Part shown: in pieces, positions 52,031 to 59,897 of the stretch
Numbering within the stretch: the stretch's first letter is position 1
How the letters are laid out: each line of letters begins with the position of its first letter
From: Nocardia inohanensis NBRC 100128
GTDB lineage: Bacteria; Actinomycetota; Actinomycetes; Mycobacteriales; Mycobacteriaceae
Length of the DNA: 64,000 nucleotides
Direction of reading: 5' to 3'
Assembly (NCBI RefSeq): GCF_001612945.1
Contig: NZ_BDBK01000007.1
Location: 1 to 64,000 of the forward strand
The notes under the pieces: model-generated
Told to the model about the DNA's origin: nothing
Databases searched by the model: none
Seen by the model: only the letters and a program-made list of their open reading frames with translations
Made by a program: the position numbers and the translations under genes

Positions 52031-52204
52031 TCAGTCCTCGTCCGCGTCGGCCGCCTTGTTCCGCGCCTTCGCGATCTCCAAAGCCCGCTCCGCAGTTGCC
52101 TTGTCGGGATAGGGCCCCATCCGATCCCCCACCCACCCCTGCTTCCCCTGCACGGCCTTGTGCGAAGAAAGGTCGTAGTACCAAGCGTCATCCGAGTCAG
52201 CCAT
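52031..52204 (-). CDS. Small SPOR-like conserved protein
   Basis: 57 residues beginning MADSDDAWYYDLSSHKAVQG, with DRMGPYPDKATAERAL and a charged C terminus. The WYYDL...G...DRMGPYP...A..AL..A..RN pattern is common in short actinobacterial proteins and resembles half of a SPOR repeat. An in-frame stop lies a few codons upstream, so ATG 52204 is the only start. Function unknown. Confidence 0.72.
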   Translation of the reverse strand: MADSDDAWYYDLSSHKAVQGKQGWVGDRMGPYPDKATAERALEIAKARNKAADADED

Positions 52205-52419
52205 GCCTCCAGCATGTCACCAAGATCAGCCCCGCATCCCCGGAACACGCGGAGTGGCCGGGCCCCGCACTAACGTGCGGGGCCGGAGGCTCGGGTTCGG
52301 ATGGGGCAAGCCCCGCCGGCGGTCGGACGCAAACCACGACACCAGCTGGTGCGTTCACCGATCGGGATATGGAGGCAAGGCCCAACACCGTATGGGGGTG
52401 TGGGGGCTTGCCCCCACGT
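52205..52419. other. Gap with GC-rich palindromes before tRNA terminator
   Basis: No gene seen. It contains GGGGCAAGCCCC near 52305 and GTGGGGG-CTTG-CCCCCAC (52400-52417), both related to the CTTG-centred hairpins at 7035-7128. Confidence 0.4.
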
Positions 52420-52458
52420 CGAATAAAAGAAGACCGCACCCGGAGGGTGCGGTCTTCT
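52420..52458 (-). terminator. Terminator of the tRNA operon
   Basis: GAAGACCGCACCC (52429-52441) pairs perfectly with 52445-52457. On the minus strand the stem is followed by TCTTTTATTC, a proper T-rich tail, 10 nt after tRNA-Phe. Confidence 0.85.
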
Positions 52459-52467
52459 GGAAGGTGG

Positions 52468-52541
52468 TGGCCAGAGCCGGGATTGAACCGGCGACCTTCC
52501 GCTTTTCAGGCGGACGCTCGTACCAACTGAGCTACCTGGCC
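52468..52541 (-). tRNA. tRNA-Phe (GAA)
   Basis: Acceptor GGCCAGG pairs with CTCTGGCC region; anticodon loop CTGAAAA gives GAA; T arm GGTTCAATC. An ACCA string follows, so CCA may be encoded. Third gene of a Glu-Asp-Phe operon. Confidence 0.95.
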
Positions 52542-52575
52542 GGAGGCACCCGTACTGAATGCCACGCTAGTCTTG

Positions 52576-52649
52576 CGACCCTGACGGGACTCGAACCCGC
52601 GACCTCCGCCGTGACAGGGCGGCGCGCTAACCAACTGCGCCACAGGGCC
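52576..52649 (-). tRNA. tRNA-Asp (GTC)
   Basis: Acceptor GGCCCTG/CAGGGTC with a G-U pair, anticodon loop CTGTCAC (GTC), T loop GGTTCGAGTC. CCA not encoded. Confidence 0.95.
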
Positions 52650-52682
52650 TTGCTTGCTCCGACAACGGTGTTTCCACCGTTG

Positions 52683-52755
52683 TACCCCCTACGGGATTCG
52701 AACCCGCGCTACCGCCTTGAAAGGGCGGCGTCCTAGGCCGCTAGACGAAGGGGGC
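52683..52755 (-). tRNA. tRNA-Glu (TTC)
   Basis: Acceptor GCCCCCT/AGGGGGT, anticodon loop CTTTCAA (TTC), T loop GGTTCGAATC. First gene of the operon; same Glu-Asp-Phe order as in mycobacteria. Confidence 0.95.
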
Positions 52756-52847
52756 CCGGCCAGATTGCTCTGGACCGTTGCTCAACGGCATCCGTTGGGA
52801 GCGGAGATAGCTTATGACAGCATCTGCCGTAATCCCAAATCTGCTGG

Positions 52848-53513
52848 TCAGAGTCCCAAATTGAGATCTTCCAGCCGAGCGGACACCTTCCAGCCGACGC
52901 GGCGGAACTCCTCGATCCACTCCGGCGTCGCGGTGGCGTCGATGACCACCTCGAGCGCTTCGGCGAAACGAGAACGCAGATCCACCGGACCGCCCAGCAC
53001 ATCGGTGATGTAGCGCTGGCCCGCGAGGGCCGCCGCCAAGGTGCGGGTGAACCGGTCCGGATCGGTCTCCGGGCGCAGCTGTTTGTGCTCGGTCGCGCGG
53101 ACCGCGAGCAGCCGGATGGACCGCCCGAGGATTCGGCCGCCGCCGGCCTGGATGTCACGGTAGAACTCCGGTTCGATGATGAGCCGGAACTCCGCCTGGA
53201 TGATGATGTCGTTCTCCAAGCGCAGCGCGATCTCGTCGATCATGCCGTGCAAGGTATCCAGCGGCCCGAGATCGCCTCGGGCGAGCCATCTTTCAGTCGA
53301 GGCGCGATAACGATCGACGGCGGCTTCCAAGACCGCCCGCGCCAAATCCTCCTTCGAGTCGAAGTGGAAGTACATGGCGCCCTTGGTCGCCCGGGAACCT
53401 TCCAATATGCGGTTGAGCGAAGCAGCGGCATAGCCGCTCTTCCCGAACTCAACGGCGGCGGACCTGATGATCGCCGCGCGTGTCCGGCGGGCCCGCTCTT
53501 GCTGCCGTGCCAT
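52848..53513 (-). CDS. Gamma-butyrolactone-receptor-like TetR regulator
   Basis: 221-residue TetR protein of the ScbR/ArpA type: QERARRTRAAIIRSAAVEFGKSGYAAASLNRILEGSRATKGAMYFHFDSKEDLARAVLEAA is the group's typical DNA-binding region (only segments quoted here matter: ATKGAMYFHF). These receptors sense signalling butyrolactones. The ligand-pocket Trp expected near residue 119 in ArpA is absent; the region reads IEPEFYRDIQ. It could be an orphan receptor with another ligand. ATG start. It faces an AT-rich, palindrome-bearing gap. No AfsA-type synthase gene is visible nearby. Confidence 0.8.
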   Translation of the reverse strand: MARQQERARRTRAAIIRSAAVEFGKSGYAAASLNRILEGSRATKGAMYFHFDSKEDLARAVLEAAVDRYRASTERWLARGDLGPLDTLHGMIDEIALRLENDIIIQAEFRLIIEPEFYRDIQAGGGRILGRSIRLLAVRATEHKQLRPETDPDRFTRTLAAALAGQRYITDVLGGPVDLRSRFAEALEVVIDATATPEWIEEFRRVGWKVSARLEDLNLGL

Positions 53514-53616
53514 GCTCGAAACGCCTCCGAAGCTAGCTACCGCCGCAACCCTTTTCGAAGTTACGACGCAAAGTTACGTGTCTTTCAAATACTTTTGAAC
53601 GGGCTTTTGCCCGAAT

Positions 53617-53669
53617 TACCAAACTTTTGGTACGAAAAAGCGCGAAAAACTTGAAACACACCAACTGGT
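53617..53669. promoter_or_regulatory. Two related palindromes upstream of GBL-receptor-like gene
   Basis: TACCAAA-CT-TTTGGTA (53617-53632) is a perfect 7-2-7 inverted repeat; ACCA-AC-TGGT (53660-53669) repeats the centre. They lie in an AT-rich stretch about 105-155 nt before the gene. Direct repeats AAGTTACG also occur near 53560-53580. Candidates for autoregulatory operators. Confidence 0.5.
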
Positions 53670-53680
53670 ATAGTTTTTCC

Positions 53681-53716
53681 CGCCAGGGTGCACCTCAGGG
53701 GGTGCGCACCCTGGCG
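53681..53716. terminator. 11-bp hairpin in the gap
   Basis: CGCCAGGGTGC (53681-53691) pairs with 53706-53716 across 14 nt. Role unclear; it may end a transcript coming from the right. Confidence 0.35.
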
Positions 53717-53802
53717 ATCACGTCGTGTCGGTCGTCCTCCCGCAGCTTCATCTGTTGTGGAGCCGCGATCGGCACGACCGGTCGCGACACGTTCGGGCAC
53801 AT
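53695..53802 (-). other. Short ORF or gene remnant
   Basis: 35 codons from ATG 53802, starting MCPNVSRPVVPIAAPQQ and ending DDRHDVIARVRTP. The reading frame continues upstream through a Gly/Pro-rich stretch to a stop, without other starts or a ribosome site. The hydrophilic end looks protein-like, so it may be a remnant, but it is weak. Confidence 0.2.
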
Positions 53803-54642
53803 CAACGATAAGCCGAATCCCGTGCCGCCGGGGCAATCCCAGTTCTTCGGGAATTCACCAGTCGGTCAAGTTACCCGGAAAGCGCACCCTGCGTGAGGTG
53901 TACCGGAAAGTCAGTTAGCCAGCCTGCCCCCTATCGAGTACCGCAATTTCGCAGCTACCGAATGGGCGATTGGTCCGAATAGCTGAATTCGCCCATATCC
54001 CAGTGATGTTCGGCCGTCGGCCGATCGCACCCGATTCCGGCCGTACCGCACCGGCATCACGCCCGGACCCGCGCCGCCATCGCGGCGGCGGACCCGCAGG
54101 ATCCCCTCCCCCAACACCAAAATGCTTGCCACACATCACCATTGGATGATATTCACACGTGGCCGCCACGAAACAAACTGAGTGGCAACACGATTGCCGG
54201 GCCCGGTGCTCCGGCCGGCATGCGGGCGCTCGAACCGGCCCCGCGACACGCCGTCGCGAGACCGGGCCGGGACGCGAGGGAGCGGCCCGTCATTGCAACC
54301 GGACCCCCCAGTCCGCTTGATGTGTCCCCCCACCGACCGGTCCGAACCTTCACAACCTCTCATCGTGCCTCGCTCCCCCGGCGGCACCGGCAAAAGCCGA
54401 CCGGTTCGGCACGTGCCGTCACCGGATCGGCACACCCGGTCATCAAGTGCCGCACCCGCCCGGGGCCCGCACGGCTCCCCCGCGACCCGCGCCCGGCCGC
54501 CCCGACGCCGGGCCGCCGTTCCCGCCACGCCGCCCCGCCGCGCCGCGTCAACCACCATGACCTGCGCAAACATCAATGGCCCGAGCACAATCGGATACTC
54601 GTTTAACACTTGTGCACACGGCGCACTACACTCACATCCCGC
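53803..54642. other. Gene-poor stretch before tRNA-Lys
   Basis: About 840 bp with no protein of recognisable type. Open frames on both strands are Arg/Pro-rich GC artefacts. A GCCGCCATCGCGGCGGC palindrome lies near 54072. No integrase or attachment repeat was seen next to the tRNA. Confidence 0.5.
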
Positions 54643-54715
54643 GCCCCTATAGCTCAGTTGGTAGAGCTACGGACTTTTAATCCGCAGGTCCCAGGTTCGA
54701 GCCCTGGTGGGGGCA
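54643..54715 (+). tRNA. tRNA-Lys (TTT)
   Basis: Acceptor GCCCCTA/TGGGGGC, D arm GCTCAGTTGGTAGAGC, anticodon loop CTTTTAA (TTT), T loop GGTTCGAGCC. CCA not encoded. Confidence 0.96.
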
Positions 54716-54722
54716 CCGTCTC

Positions 54723-54758
54723 GCGAGGGGCCCGGAACGCTACATCCGGGCCCCTCGC
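54723..54758 (+). terminator. Terminator after tRNA-Lys
   Basis: GCGAGGGGCCCGGA (54723-54736) pairs perfectly with 54745-54758 around an 8-nt loop. Confidence 0.8.
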
Positions 54759-54850
54759 CACAACCGCGAATCTGTAGCAATCTGTCCGGTTTTCGCCTAC
54801 CGTGACCCTGTTAGGGCATTTCCGGGACCCCTTCAGCACAGGCGGAGTTC

Positions 54851-55462
54851 ATGACTTCCTTCGATGACCTGCTCTCTCAAGTACCCGTCGCACAGATCGC
54901 CGAGAAGCTCGGTGTCGATCAGGCGACCGCCAACACCGCGATCGGCGCGGCCATACCGGTACTCCTGGGCGGCTTCCAGGCACAGGCCGGCAACCCCGAT
55001 GCGGCGGCTCACCTCGAGGGCGAAATCGCAAAGCAGCCAGACGATCTGCTCGAAGGCGGTGTCAATATCGAGCAGGTCGACACCGCCGCCGGCAACCAGG
55101 TGGTCGAGCAGACCTTCGGCGCCGAGAAGAACACCGTCATGAGCGCCTTGGGCAATGTCGGCGACAGCGCCATCACCCAGGATCTGATGTCGAAGCTGCT
55201 GCCGATGCTGGCGCCGATCGTGCTCGCCTACGTCGGCAAGAAGATGCTCGGCGGCGCGGCGGCCGGCGGGGGCGCCGCGACCGGCGCCCAGGCGGGCGGC
55301 GGCGGCATCGGGGACATTTTGGGTAGCCTGCTGGGGGGCGCCACCGGCGGCGGCCAGGGCGGCAGTGGCGGTCTGGGCGACATTCTGGGTAAAGCGGTCG
55401 GCCAGAACGCGGGCAGCGTTCTCGGGAATGTGCTGGGCGGTTTGCTCGGCGGCAAGAAGTGA
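54851..55462 (+). CDS. DUF937 protein
   Basis: 203 residues. The N-terminal 120 match DUF937: MTSFDDLLSQVPVAQIAEKLGVD, AIGAAIPVLLGGFQAQA, EGGVNIEQVDTAAGNQVV and LPMLAPIVLAYVGKKM. The C-terminal 70 residues are Gly-rich with repeated GGIGDILGSLLGG and GGLGDILGKAV units. Soluble, function unknown. ATG with GGCGGAG upstream. Confidence 0.85.
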   Translation: MTSFDDLLSQVPVAQIAEKLGVDQATANTAIGAAIPVLLGGFQAQAGNPDAAAHLEGEIAKQPDDLLEGGVNIEQVDTAAGNQVVEQTFGAEKNTVMSALGNVGDSAITQDLMSKLLPMLAPIVLAYVGKKMLGGAAAGGGAATGAQAGGGGIGDILGSLLGGATGGGQGGSGGLGDILGKAVGQNAGSVLGNVLGGLLGGKK

Positions 55463-55578
55463 CATTGCATCGACACCCGGTGCGCGGCTAACGAACTGCG
55501 GCCCATGGCGATAGACGTCGCTGTGGGCCGTTCTCGTATGACAACGGTCACGACCTGCGCAATGGCAATCGTATGAGT

Positions 55579-55606
55579 TTCACATCACCCTACGGTCACG
55601 TAAGGT
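55579..55606 (+). promoter_or_regulatory. Candidate promoter of desA
   Basis: TTCACA (55579-55584), 16-nt spacer, TAAGGT (55601-55606), giving a leader of about 60 nt before the desA start. Confidence 0.35.
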
Positions 55607-55672
55607 ATGGGCGCGGCGTTGCGGCCGGCGAGGGAACCAACTGCAAGTACGCACAACATGAAGGGCATGTCT

Positions 55673-56659
55673 ATGGCAAAGGATCTGACTCAACTCGAGC
55701 TGCTGACGGAGTTGGAGCCGGTTGCCGCGGAGAACGTCAACCGCCACCTCTCCCTGGCCAAGGAATGGCACCCGCACGACTACGTGCCGTGGGAAGAAGG
55801 ACGCAACTTCGCCGCCATGGGCGGCATCGACTGGGATCCCGAACAGTCGAAGCTGAGCGAACTCGCCAAGGCGGCGATGATCACCAACCTGCTCACCGAG
55901 GACAACCTCCCCTCCTACCACCGGGAGATCGCCGAGAACTTCTCCCAGGACGGCGCCTGGGGCACCTGGGTCGGCCGCTGGACCGCCGAGGAGAACCGGC
56001 ACGGCATCGTCATGCGCGACTACCTGGTCGTCACCCGCGGCGTCGACCCGGTCGCCCTCGAGCAGGCCCGCATGATCCATATGACCAACGGGTTCGCCTC
56101 GCCCACAGAGGAACTGGAGAAGCTCCCCGGCAGCGCGGGCTTCCTGTTCTCGGTGGCGTACGTGACCTTCCAGGAACTCGCCACCCGCGTCTCGCACCGC
56201 AATACCGGCAAGGTCTGCGACGATCCGATCGCCGACCGCATGCTCCAGCGCATCGCCGCGGACGAGAACCTGCACATGATCTTCTACCGGAACATGTGCG
56301 CCGCGGCTCTGGACCTGAGCCCCGACCAGACCCTCGAAGCCATCACCCTGATTCTGGAGAACTTCCAGATGCCGGGCGCCGGTATGCCCAACTTCCGCCG
56401 CAACGGCGTGCTGATGGCCAAGCACGGCATCTACGACCTGCGCCAGCACCTCGAAGAAGTGGTGAACCCGGTGCTGAAGAAGTGGCGCATCTTCGAGCGC
56501 GACGACTTCAGCGCACGCGGCGAAGAGACCCGCGACCGCCTCGGCAACTTCCTCGAGAAGCTCGGCAAGGACGTCGTGAAGTTCGAGGAGCAGCGCGACC
56601 GCATGCTCGCCCGCGAAGCCGCCAAGCGTGAGAAGGAACTCGCCGCCAGCAACAGCTGA
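55673..56659 (+). CDS. desA: Acyl-ACP desaturase (DesA family)
   Basis: Soluble diiron stearoyl-ACP-type desaturase, 328 residues, thought in mycobacteria to act on fatty acyl chains for mycolic acid or membrane lipid synthesis. Iron ligands are visible in TEDNLPSYHREI, AEENRHG, FQELATRVSH and ADENLHMIFYR. Similar over the whole length to mycobacterial DesA1. ATG 55673 was chosen because AAGGG lies 7 nt upstream; two other in-frame ATGs just before it are less well spaced. Synteny desA-dusB-LCP-phoU follows mycobacteria, with two genes inserted. Confidence 0.93.
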   Translation: MAKDLTQLELLTELEPVAAENVNRHLSLAKEWHPHDYVPWEEGRNFAAMGGIDWDPEQSKLSELAKAAMITNLLTEDNLPSYHREIAENFSQDGAWGTWVGRWTAEENRHGIVMRDYLVVTRGVDPVALEQARMIHMTNGFASPTEELEKLPGSAGFLFSVAYVTFQELATRVSHRNTGKVCDDPIADRMLQRIAADENLHMIFYRNMCAAALDLSPDQTLEAITLILENFQMPGAGMPNFRRNGVLMAKHGIYDLRQHLEEVVNPVLKKWRIFERDDFSARGEETRDRLGNFLEKLGKDVVKFEEQRDRMLAREAAKREKELAASNS

Positions 56660-56675
56660 TCCGGCCCCGATCCCC

Positions 56676-56716
56676 AACGGCCCCGCTCGACCGATCCGGT
56701 CGAGCGGGGCCGTTTC
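56676..56716. terminator. Bidirectional terminator, desA and hydrolase
   Basis: ACGGCCCCGCTCGACC (56677-56692) pairs perfectly with 56698-56713, flanked by A on one side and TTT on the other, between convergent genes. Confidence 0.85.
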
Positions 56717-56740
56717 GCTGGTGCCGCACCGGGTCCGGAG

Positions 56741-57730
56741 TCAGGCGCGGGCGGGTTGCGCCGTCACGACCGGGCGGACCCTGGTCAGCAGCAGCTCCAG
56801 GAAGCGGTCCGGGTGCCGGAAGGCGGCGAAATGGCTCGCCTCGCCGATCAGCGCGAAATCCGTCACCGGCGCGGTCACGTCCGCGTGGAAGCGGCGCACC
56901 GACTCCGGCGGGGTGAGCACGTCGGCATCACCCTGGAAGAAGAACACCGGGATCTCGAACGCGGTGCCCTCCGCCCACTCGTCGATCGAAACCGCCTGGG
57001 CCAGCAGTGGTTCGGAGAACTTCATGGCGTCCATGTACCCGCGCAGGCCGCGCAGCGTGTGCAGCGGCGAGAACCACCGTGAACCGAGCACCACCGTCTT
57101 CATGGTGTTCGCGGAGAGCCGGTCCGACATCAGCGTCCGCTTGCTGTGCTCCGCGAGCTCGGCCCCGCTCCAGCCCCTGCGATCCACGCCTTCCCGGCCG
57201 CCCGCGTAGATGTTCTGATCGGTGCCGACGTAGGCGGAGAACAACTCCGGATGGTTCCGGGCCAGGCGCAGACCGACATTGGTGCTGAAGGAGTTCGCCA
57301 GCAGCAGCACCTTGCCGACGCCGAGCCGGCCGCGCAGGTGGGCGACGAGCTCCAGAGCGTCCCGGTAGATGCGATCCAAGCTCAGCTCGCCCTGCCCGTC
57401 CGGGCCGCCGAGCGCGAAGGTCTCGCCGCTGCCGCGCATATCCCAGCGCACCATCGTGAAGTGCCGCTCCCAGTCGCGGGTGCGCGGGAGGAAGACCAGG
57501 TTGGTGGTGCCGGGACCGCCGTGCAGTTCCAGCACGACCGGATTGTTCAGGTCCTCCCCGCGGATCGACACCCACTGGTCGATGCCGCCGATGCGCACGA
57601 AACCGGCCTCGTCGATGCCGTTCGGGGCGGTGATGCGCAGCGCGGCGGCGTGCCGGGAACGCCGGACCCGGCGATGACCGAGCGCGCCGGCCAGGGGTGC
57701 GGTGAGGGCGGCGGCCGAGGCGGCGAGCAG
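56741..57730 (-). CDS. Alpha/beta hydrolase, start unclear
   Basis: Alpha/beta-fold hydrolase, about 300 residues of clear similarity: ITAPNGIDEAGFVRIGGIDQWVSIRGED, VVLELHGGPGTTN (oxyanion HGGPG), VRWDMRGSGET, LANSFSTNVG in place of a canonical GxSxG, and GEASHFAAFRHPDRF with the C-terminal His. This is the prolyl aminopeptidase-like group, usually with an N-terminal membrane anchor. Here CALLAASAAALTAPLAGAL is present, but no ATG, GTG or TTG lies just before it in frame. The start given is a CTG at 57730 and is only a placeholder. The 5' part overlaps the divergent tetR gene. Confidence 0.7.
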   Translation of the reverse strand: MLAASAAALTAPLAGALGHRRVRRSRHAAALRITAPNGIDEAGFVRIGGIDQWVSIRGEDLNNPVVLELHGGPGTTNLVFLPRTRDWERHFTMVRWDMRGSGETFALGGPDGQGELSLDRIYRDALELVAHLRGRLGVGKVLLLANSFSTNVGLRLARNHPELFSAYVGTDQNIYAGGREGVDRRGWSGAELAEHSKRTLMSDRLSANTMKTVVLGSRWFSPLHTLRGLRGYMDAMKFSEPLLAQAVSIDEWAEGTAFEIPVFFFQGDADVLTPPESVRRFHADVTAPVTDFALIGEASHFAAFRHPDRFLELLLTRVRPVVTAQPARA

Positions 57731-58474
57731 GGCGCACCGCGAGAAGGCAAGGCGCGCAAGGAGAAAGCCCGCGATCTCGAGGCCGGCATCGCGCTGCTGT
57801 GGGACGAGCGGAACCCGCCCACCCGCGGACCGAAACCGACCCTGACCCCGCGCCGGATCGCCGAAGCCGCCGTCGTCATGGCCGACGCCGAGGGGCTGGA
57901 CGCCATCTCCATGAACAAAGTGGCCGCCGGATTCGGCGTGTCCGGCATGGCGCTCTACCGCTACGTCCCGGGCAAGAACGAACTGGTCGAGCTGATGATC
58001 GAAGCCGTGCTCGCCGCTCGCCCCGACCTGTCCGGCACGCCCCCGGATTGGCGTTCCCGGCTGACGGCCTGGGCGCGCCATTGCCACGCCGTGTACGCCG
58101 CGCACCCCTGGCTGCTCGCGGCCACCGGCATGCGCAGGCGGAACCTGGGGCCGGCCGAACTGGCCTGGCTGGATGCCGCGCTCGCCGCGCTGGAGCCGAC
58201 GAATCTGACCGCCGCGCAACGGCATCGGGTATTCCTCCTGGTGATCGGCCTGGTCCGCAATATCGCCCAGCAGACGGCCGATGCCGACAGCGCGCACGAG
58301 CAGGAATGGAACCGGCTCACCGGCGAACTGCTCGCGCGCAACGCGGACCGCTTTCCCGCGCTCACCCGGGCCGTCGCGGACGGGGTGTTCGCGCCGGATC
58401 CGGAGGACCCGCTCGAGTTCGGGCTGGAGCGGATTCTCGACGGCGTGCAGGTGCTCATCGACCTGCGAGGGTGA
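57674..58474 (+). CDS. TetR regulator overlapping the hydrolase gene
   Basis: 266 residues from ATG 57674, the only in-frame start before the regulator core. The first 30 residues are Gly/Arg-rich and unlike the family. The conserved part begins ARDLEAGIALLWDERNPPTRGPKPTLT, followed by the helix-turn-helix IAEAAVVMADAEGLDAISMNKVAAGFGVSGMALYRYVPGKNEL and a TetR_C-type domain. This group normally lies divergent from transporter or hydrolase genes that it represses. Here its apparent 5' end runs into the hydrolase reading frame. See findings. Confidence 0.78.
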   Translation: MTERAGQGCGEGGGRGGEQGAPREGKARKEKARDLEAGIALLWDERNPPTRGPKPTLTPRRIAEAAVVMADAEGLDAISMNKVAAGFGVSGMALYRYVPGKNELVELMIEAVLAARPDLSGTPPDWRSRLTAWARHCHAVYAAHPWLLAATGMRRRNLGPAELAWLDAALAALEPTNLTAAQRHRVFLLVIGLVRNIAQQTADADSAHEQEWNRLTGELLARNADRFPALTRAVADGVFAPDPEDPLEFGLERILDGVQVLIDLRG

Positions 58475-58550
58475 TCGGCGAGTGTGATCGATGCCATCCG
58501 GCGGGACATGTGCGATCGGCCACAGCGGCGCGGATGAGACACTGGTCGGC

Positions 58551-59699
58551 GTGACGACGCTCGAGACTTCGCGAACCGCCTTGCGAATCGGCCCCTACCC
58601 GGTCGATCCGCCGGTCGTGCTGGCTCCGATGGCGGGCATCACCAATGTGGCCTTCCGGACGCTGTGCCGGGAGTTCGGCAGCTCCACCTCGATCTACGTG
58701 TGCGAGATGATCACCGCGCGCGCCATTGTCGAGCGCAATGAGAAGACGCTGCACATGATGGCGTTCGGGCCGGACGAGAGCCCGCGCTCGATGCAGCTGT
58801 ACGGGGTGGATCCCAAGACGCTCGGCGAGGCCGTGCGCATCATCGTCGGCGAAGGCATGGCCGACCACATCGACTTGAATCTGGGCTGCCCGGTGCCCAA
58901 GGTGACGCGGCTGGGCGGCGGGGCGGCGCTGCCGTACAAGCGGCAGTTGTTCCGGGACATCATGCGCGCCATGGTCTCCGCGGCCGAACCGGCCGGGGTG
59001 CCGGTGACGGTGAAGTTCCGGATCGGCATCGACGACGATCACCTGACCTACCTCGACACCGGGCGGATCGCCGAGGCCGAGGGCGCGAAAGCCGTTGCGC
59101 TGCACGCCCGTACGGCCGCGCAGCGGTACTCGGGCGAGGCCGACTGGACCGCCATCGCGCGGCTCAAGGAGGCCGTCACCTCGATTCCGGTGCTGGGCAA
59201 CGGGGATATCTTCAGCGCCGGCGACGCGGTGCGCATGATGGCCGAGACCGGCTGCGACGGCGTCGTGGTCGGCCGCGGATGCCTCGGCCGCCCTTGGCTT
59301 TTCGGTGAGCTCGAGGCCGCGCTGCGCGGTCAGCCGATTCCGGCCGGGCCCAATCTCGGGCGGGTCGGTGAAATCCTTTTCCGGCACACCCAATTGCTCG
59401 TCGAACACGACGGCGAGGACAAGGCCATGCGCGATATTCGCAAACACATGGCCTGGTATCTGATGGGCTTCCCGGTCGGCTCCGAACTGCGCCGCCGCTT
59501 CGCCACCGTCGGCAGCCTCACCGAACTAGCCGACCTGATCGGGCAACTCGATCCCGAGGCGCCGTTCCCCAAGGACGCCGAGGGCCCGCGCGGCCGGCAG
59601 GGTTCGCCCGGCAAGGTCACGCTCCCCGAGGGCTGGCTCGACGACCCGGACGATCCGACCGTGCCGTGCGCGGCCGATGTGATGCACAGCGGAGGCTGA
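58551..59699 (+). CDS. dusB: tRNA-dihydrouridine synthase DusB
   Basis: FMN-dependent enzyme reducing uridines in the D loop of tRNA. 382 residues from GTG 58551. The Dus TIM barrel shows VVLAPMAGITNVAFRTLCREFG, DLNLGCPVPKVTRLGGGAAL with the catalytic Cys, HARTAAQRYSGEADW, IPVLGNGDIFS and GCDGVVVGRGCLGRPWLF. RKHMAWYL lies in the C-terminal helical tRNA-binding domain. Mycobacterial counterpart Rv0823c lies next to desA1, as here. Confidence 0.95.
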   Translation: MTTLETSRTALRIGPYPVDPPVVLAPMAGITNVAFRTLCREFGSSTSIYVCEMITARAIVERNEKTLHMMAFGPDESPRSMQLYGVDPKTLGEAVRIIVGEGMADHIDLNLGCPVPKVTRLGGGAALPYKRQLFRDIMRAMVSAAEPAGVPVTVKFRIGIDDDHLTYLDTGRIAEAEGAKAVALHARTAAQRYSGEADWTAIARLKEAVTSIPVLGNGDIFSAGDAVRMMAETGCDGVVVGRGCLGRPWLFGELEAALRGQPIPAGPNLGRVGEILFRHTQLLVEHDGEDKAMRDIRKHMAWYLMGFPVGSELRRRFATVGSLTELADLIGQLDPEAPFPKDAEGPRGRQGSPGKVTLPEGWLDDPDDPTVPCAADVMHSGG

Positions 59700-59825
59700 A
59701 AAGTCACCGGTTGTTCCCGGCCGTATCGCCGTCGCACTGGCAGACTTTGCGCCAGGCGTCGATCCACCGCACCGAAACGCACGCGGCGGACCAGCGGTAT
59801 TGGTGAGCAAGCCGAGACTAATTTT

Positions 59826-59861
59826 GGTTCAAGTGGTTCACCGTGGCGAAATCGTTATCAT
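59826..59861 (+). promoter_or_regulatory. Candidate LCP gene promoter with tandem GGTTCA
   Basis: GGTTCA at 59826-59831 and 59835-59840 precede a good -10 (TATCAT, 59856-59861), 36 nt before the GTG start. The 9-bp period does not fit the 11-bp period of known Pho boxes. Confidence 0.4.
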
Positions 59862-59897
59862 GGCGGTCGGCATCGAATAGCAAAGTGAGGTTCGTTG

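Noticed and set aside
54643..54715. tRNA-Lys as an attachment site of a mobile element
   Set aside because: No integrase gene, no repeat of the tRNA 3' end and no prophage-like genes were found on either side.
59826..59840. Tandem GGTTCA as a Pho box near phoU
   Set aside because: The repeat period is 9 bp rather than 11, it matches only part of the GTTCACC unit, and it precedes the LCP gene, not phoU.
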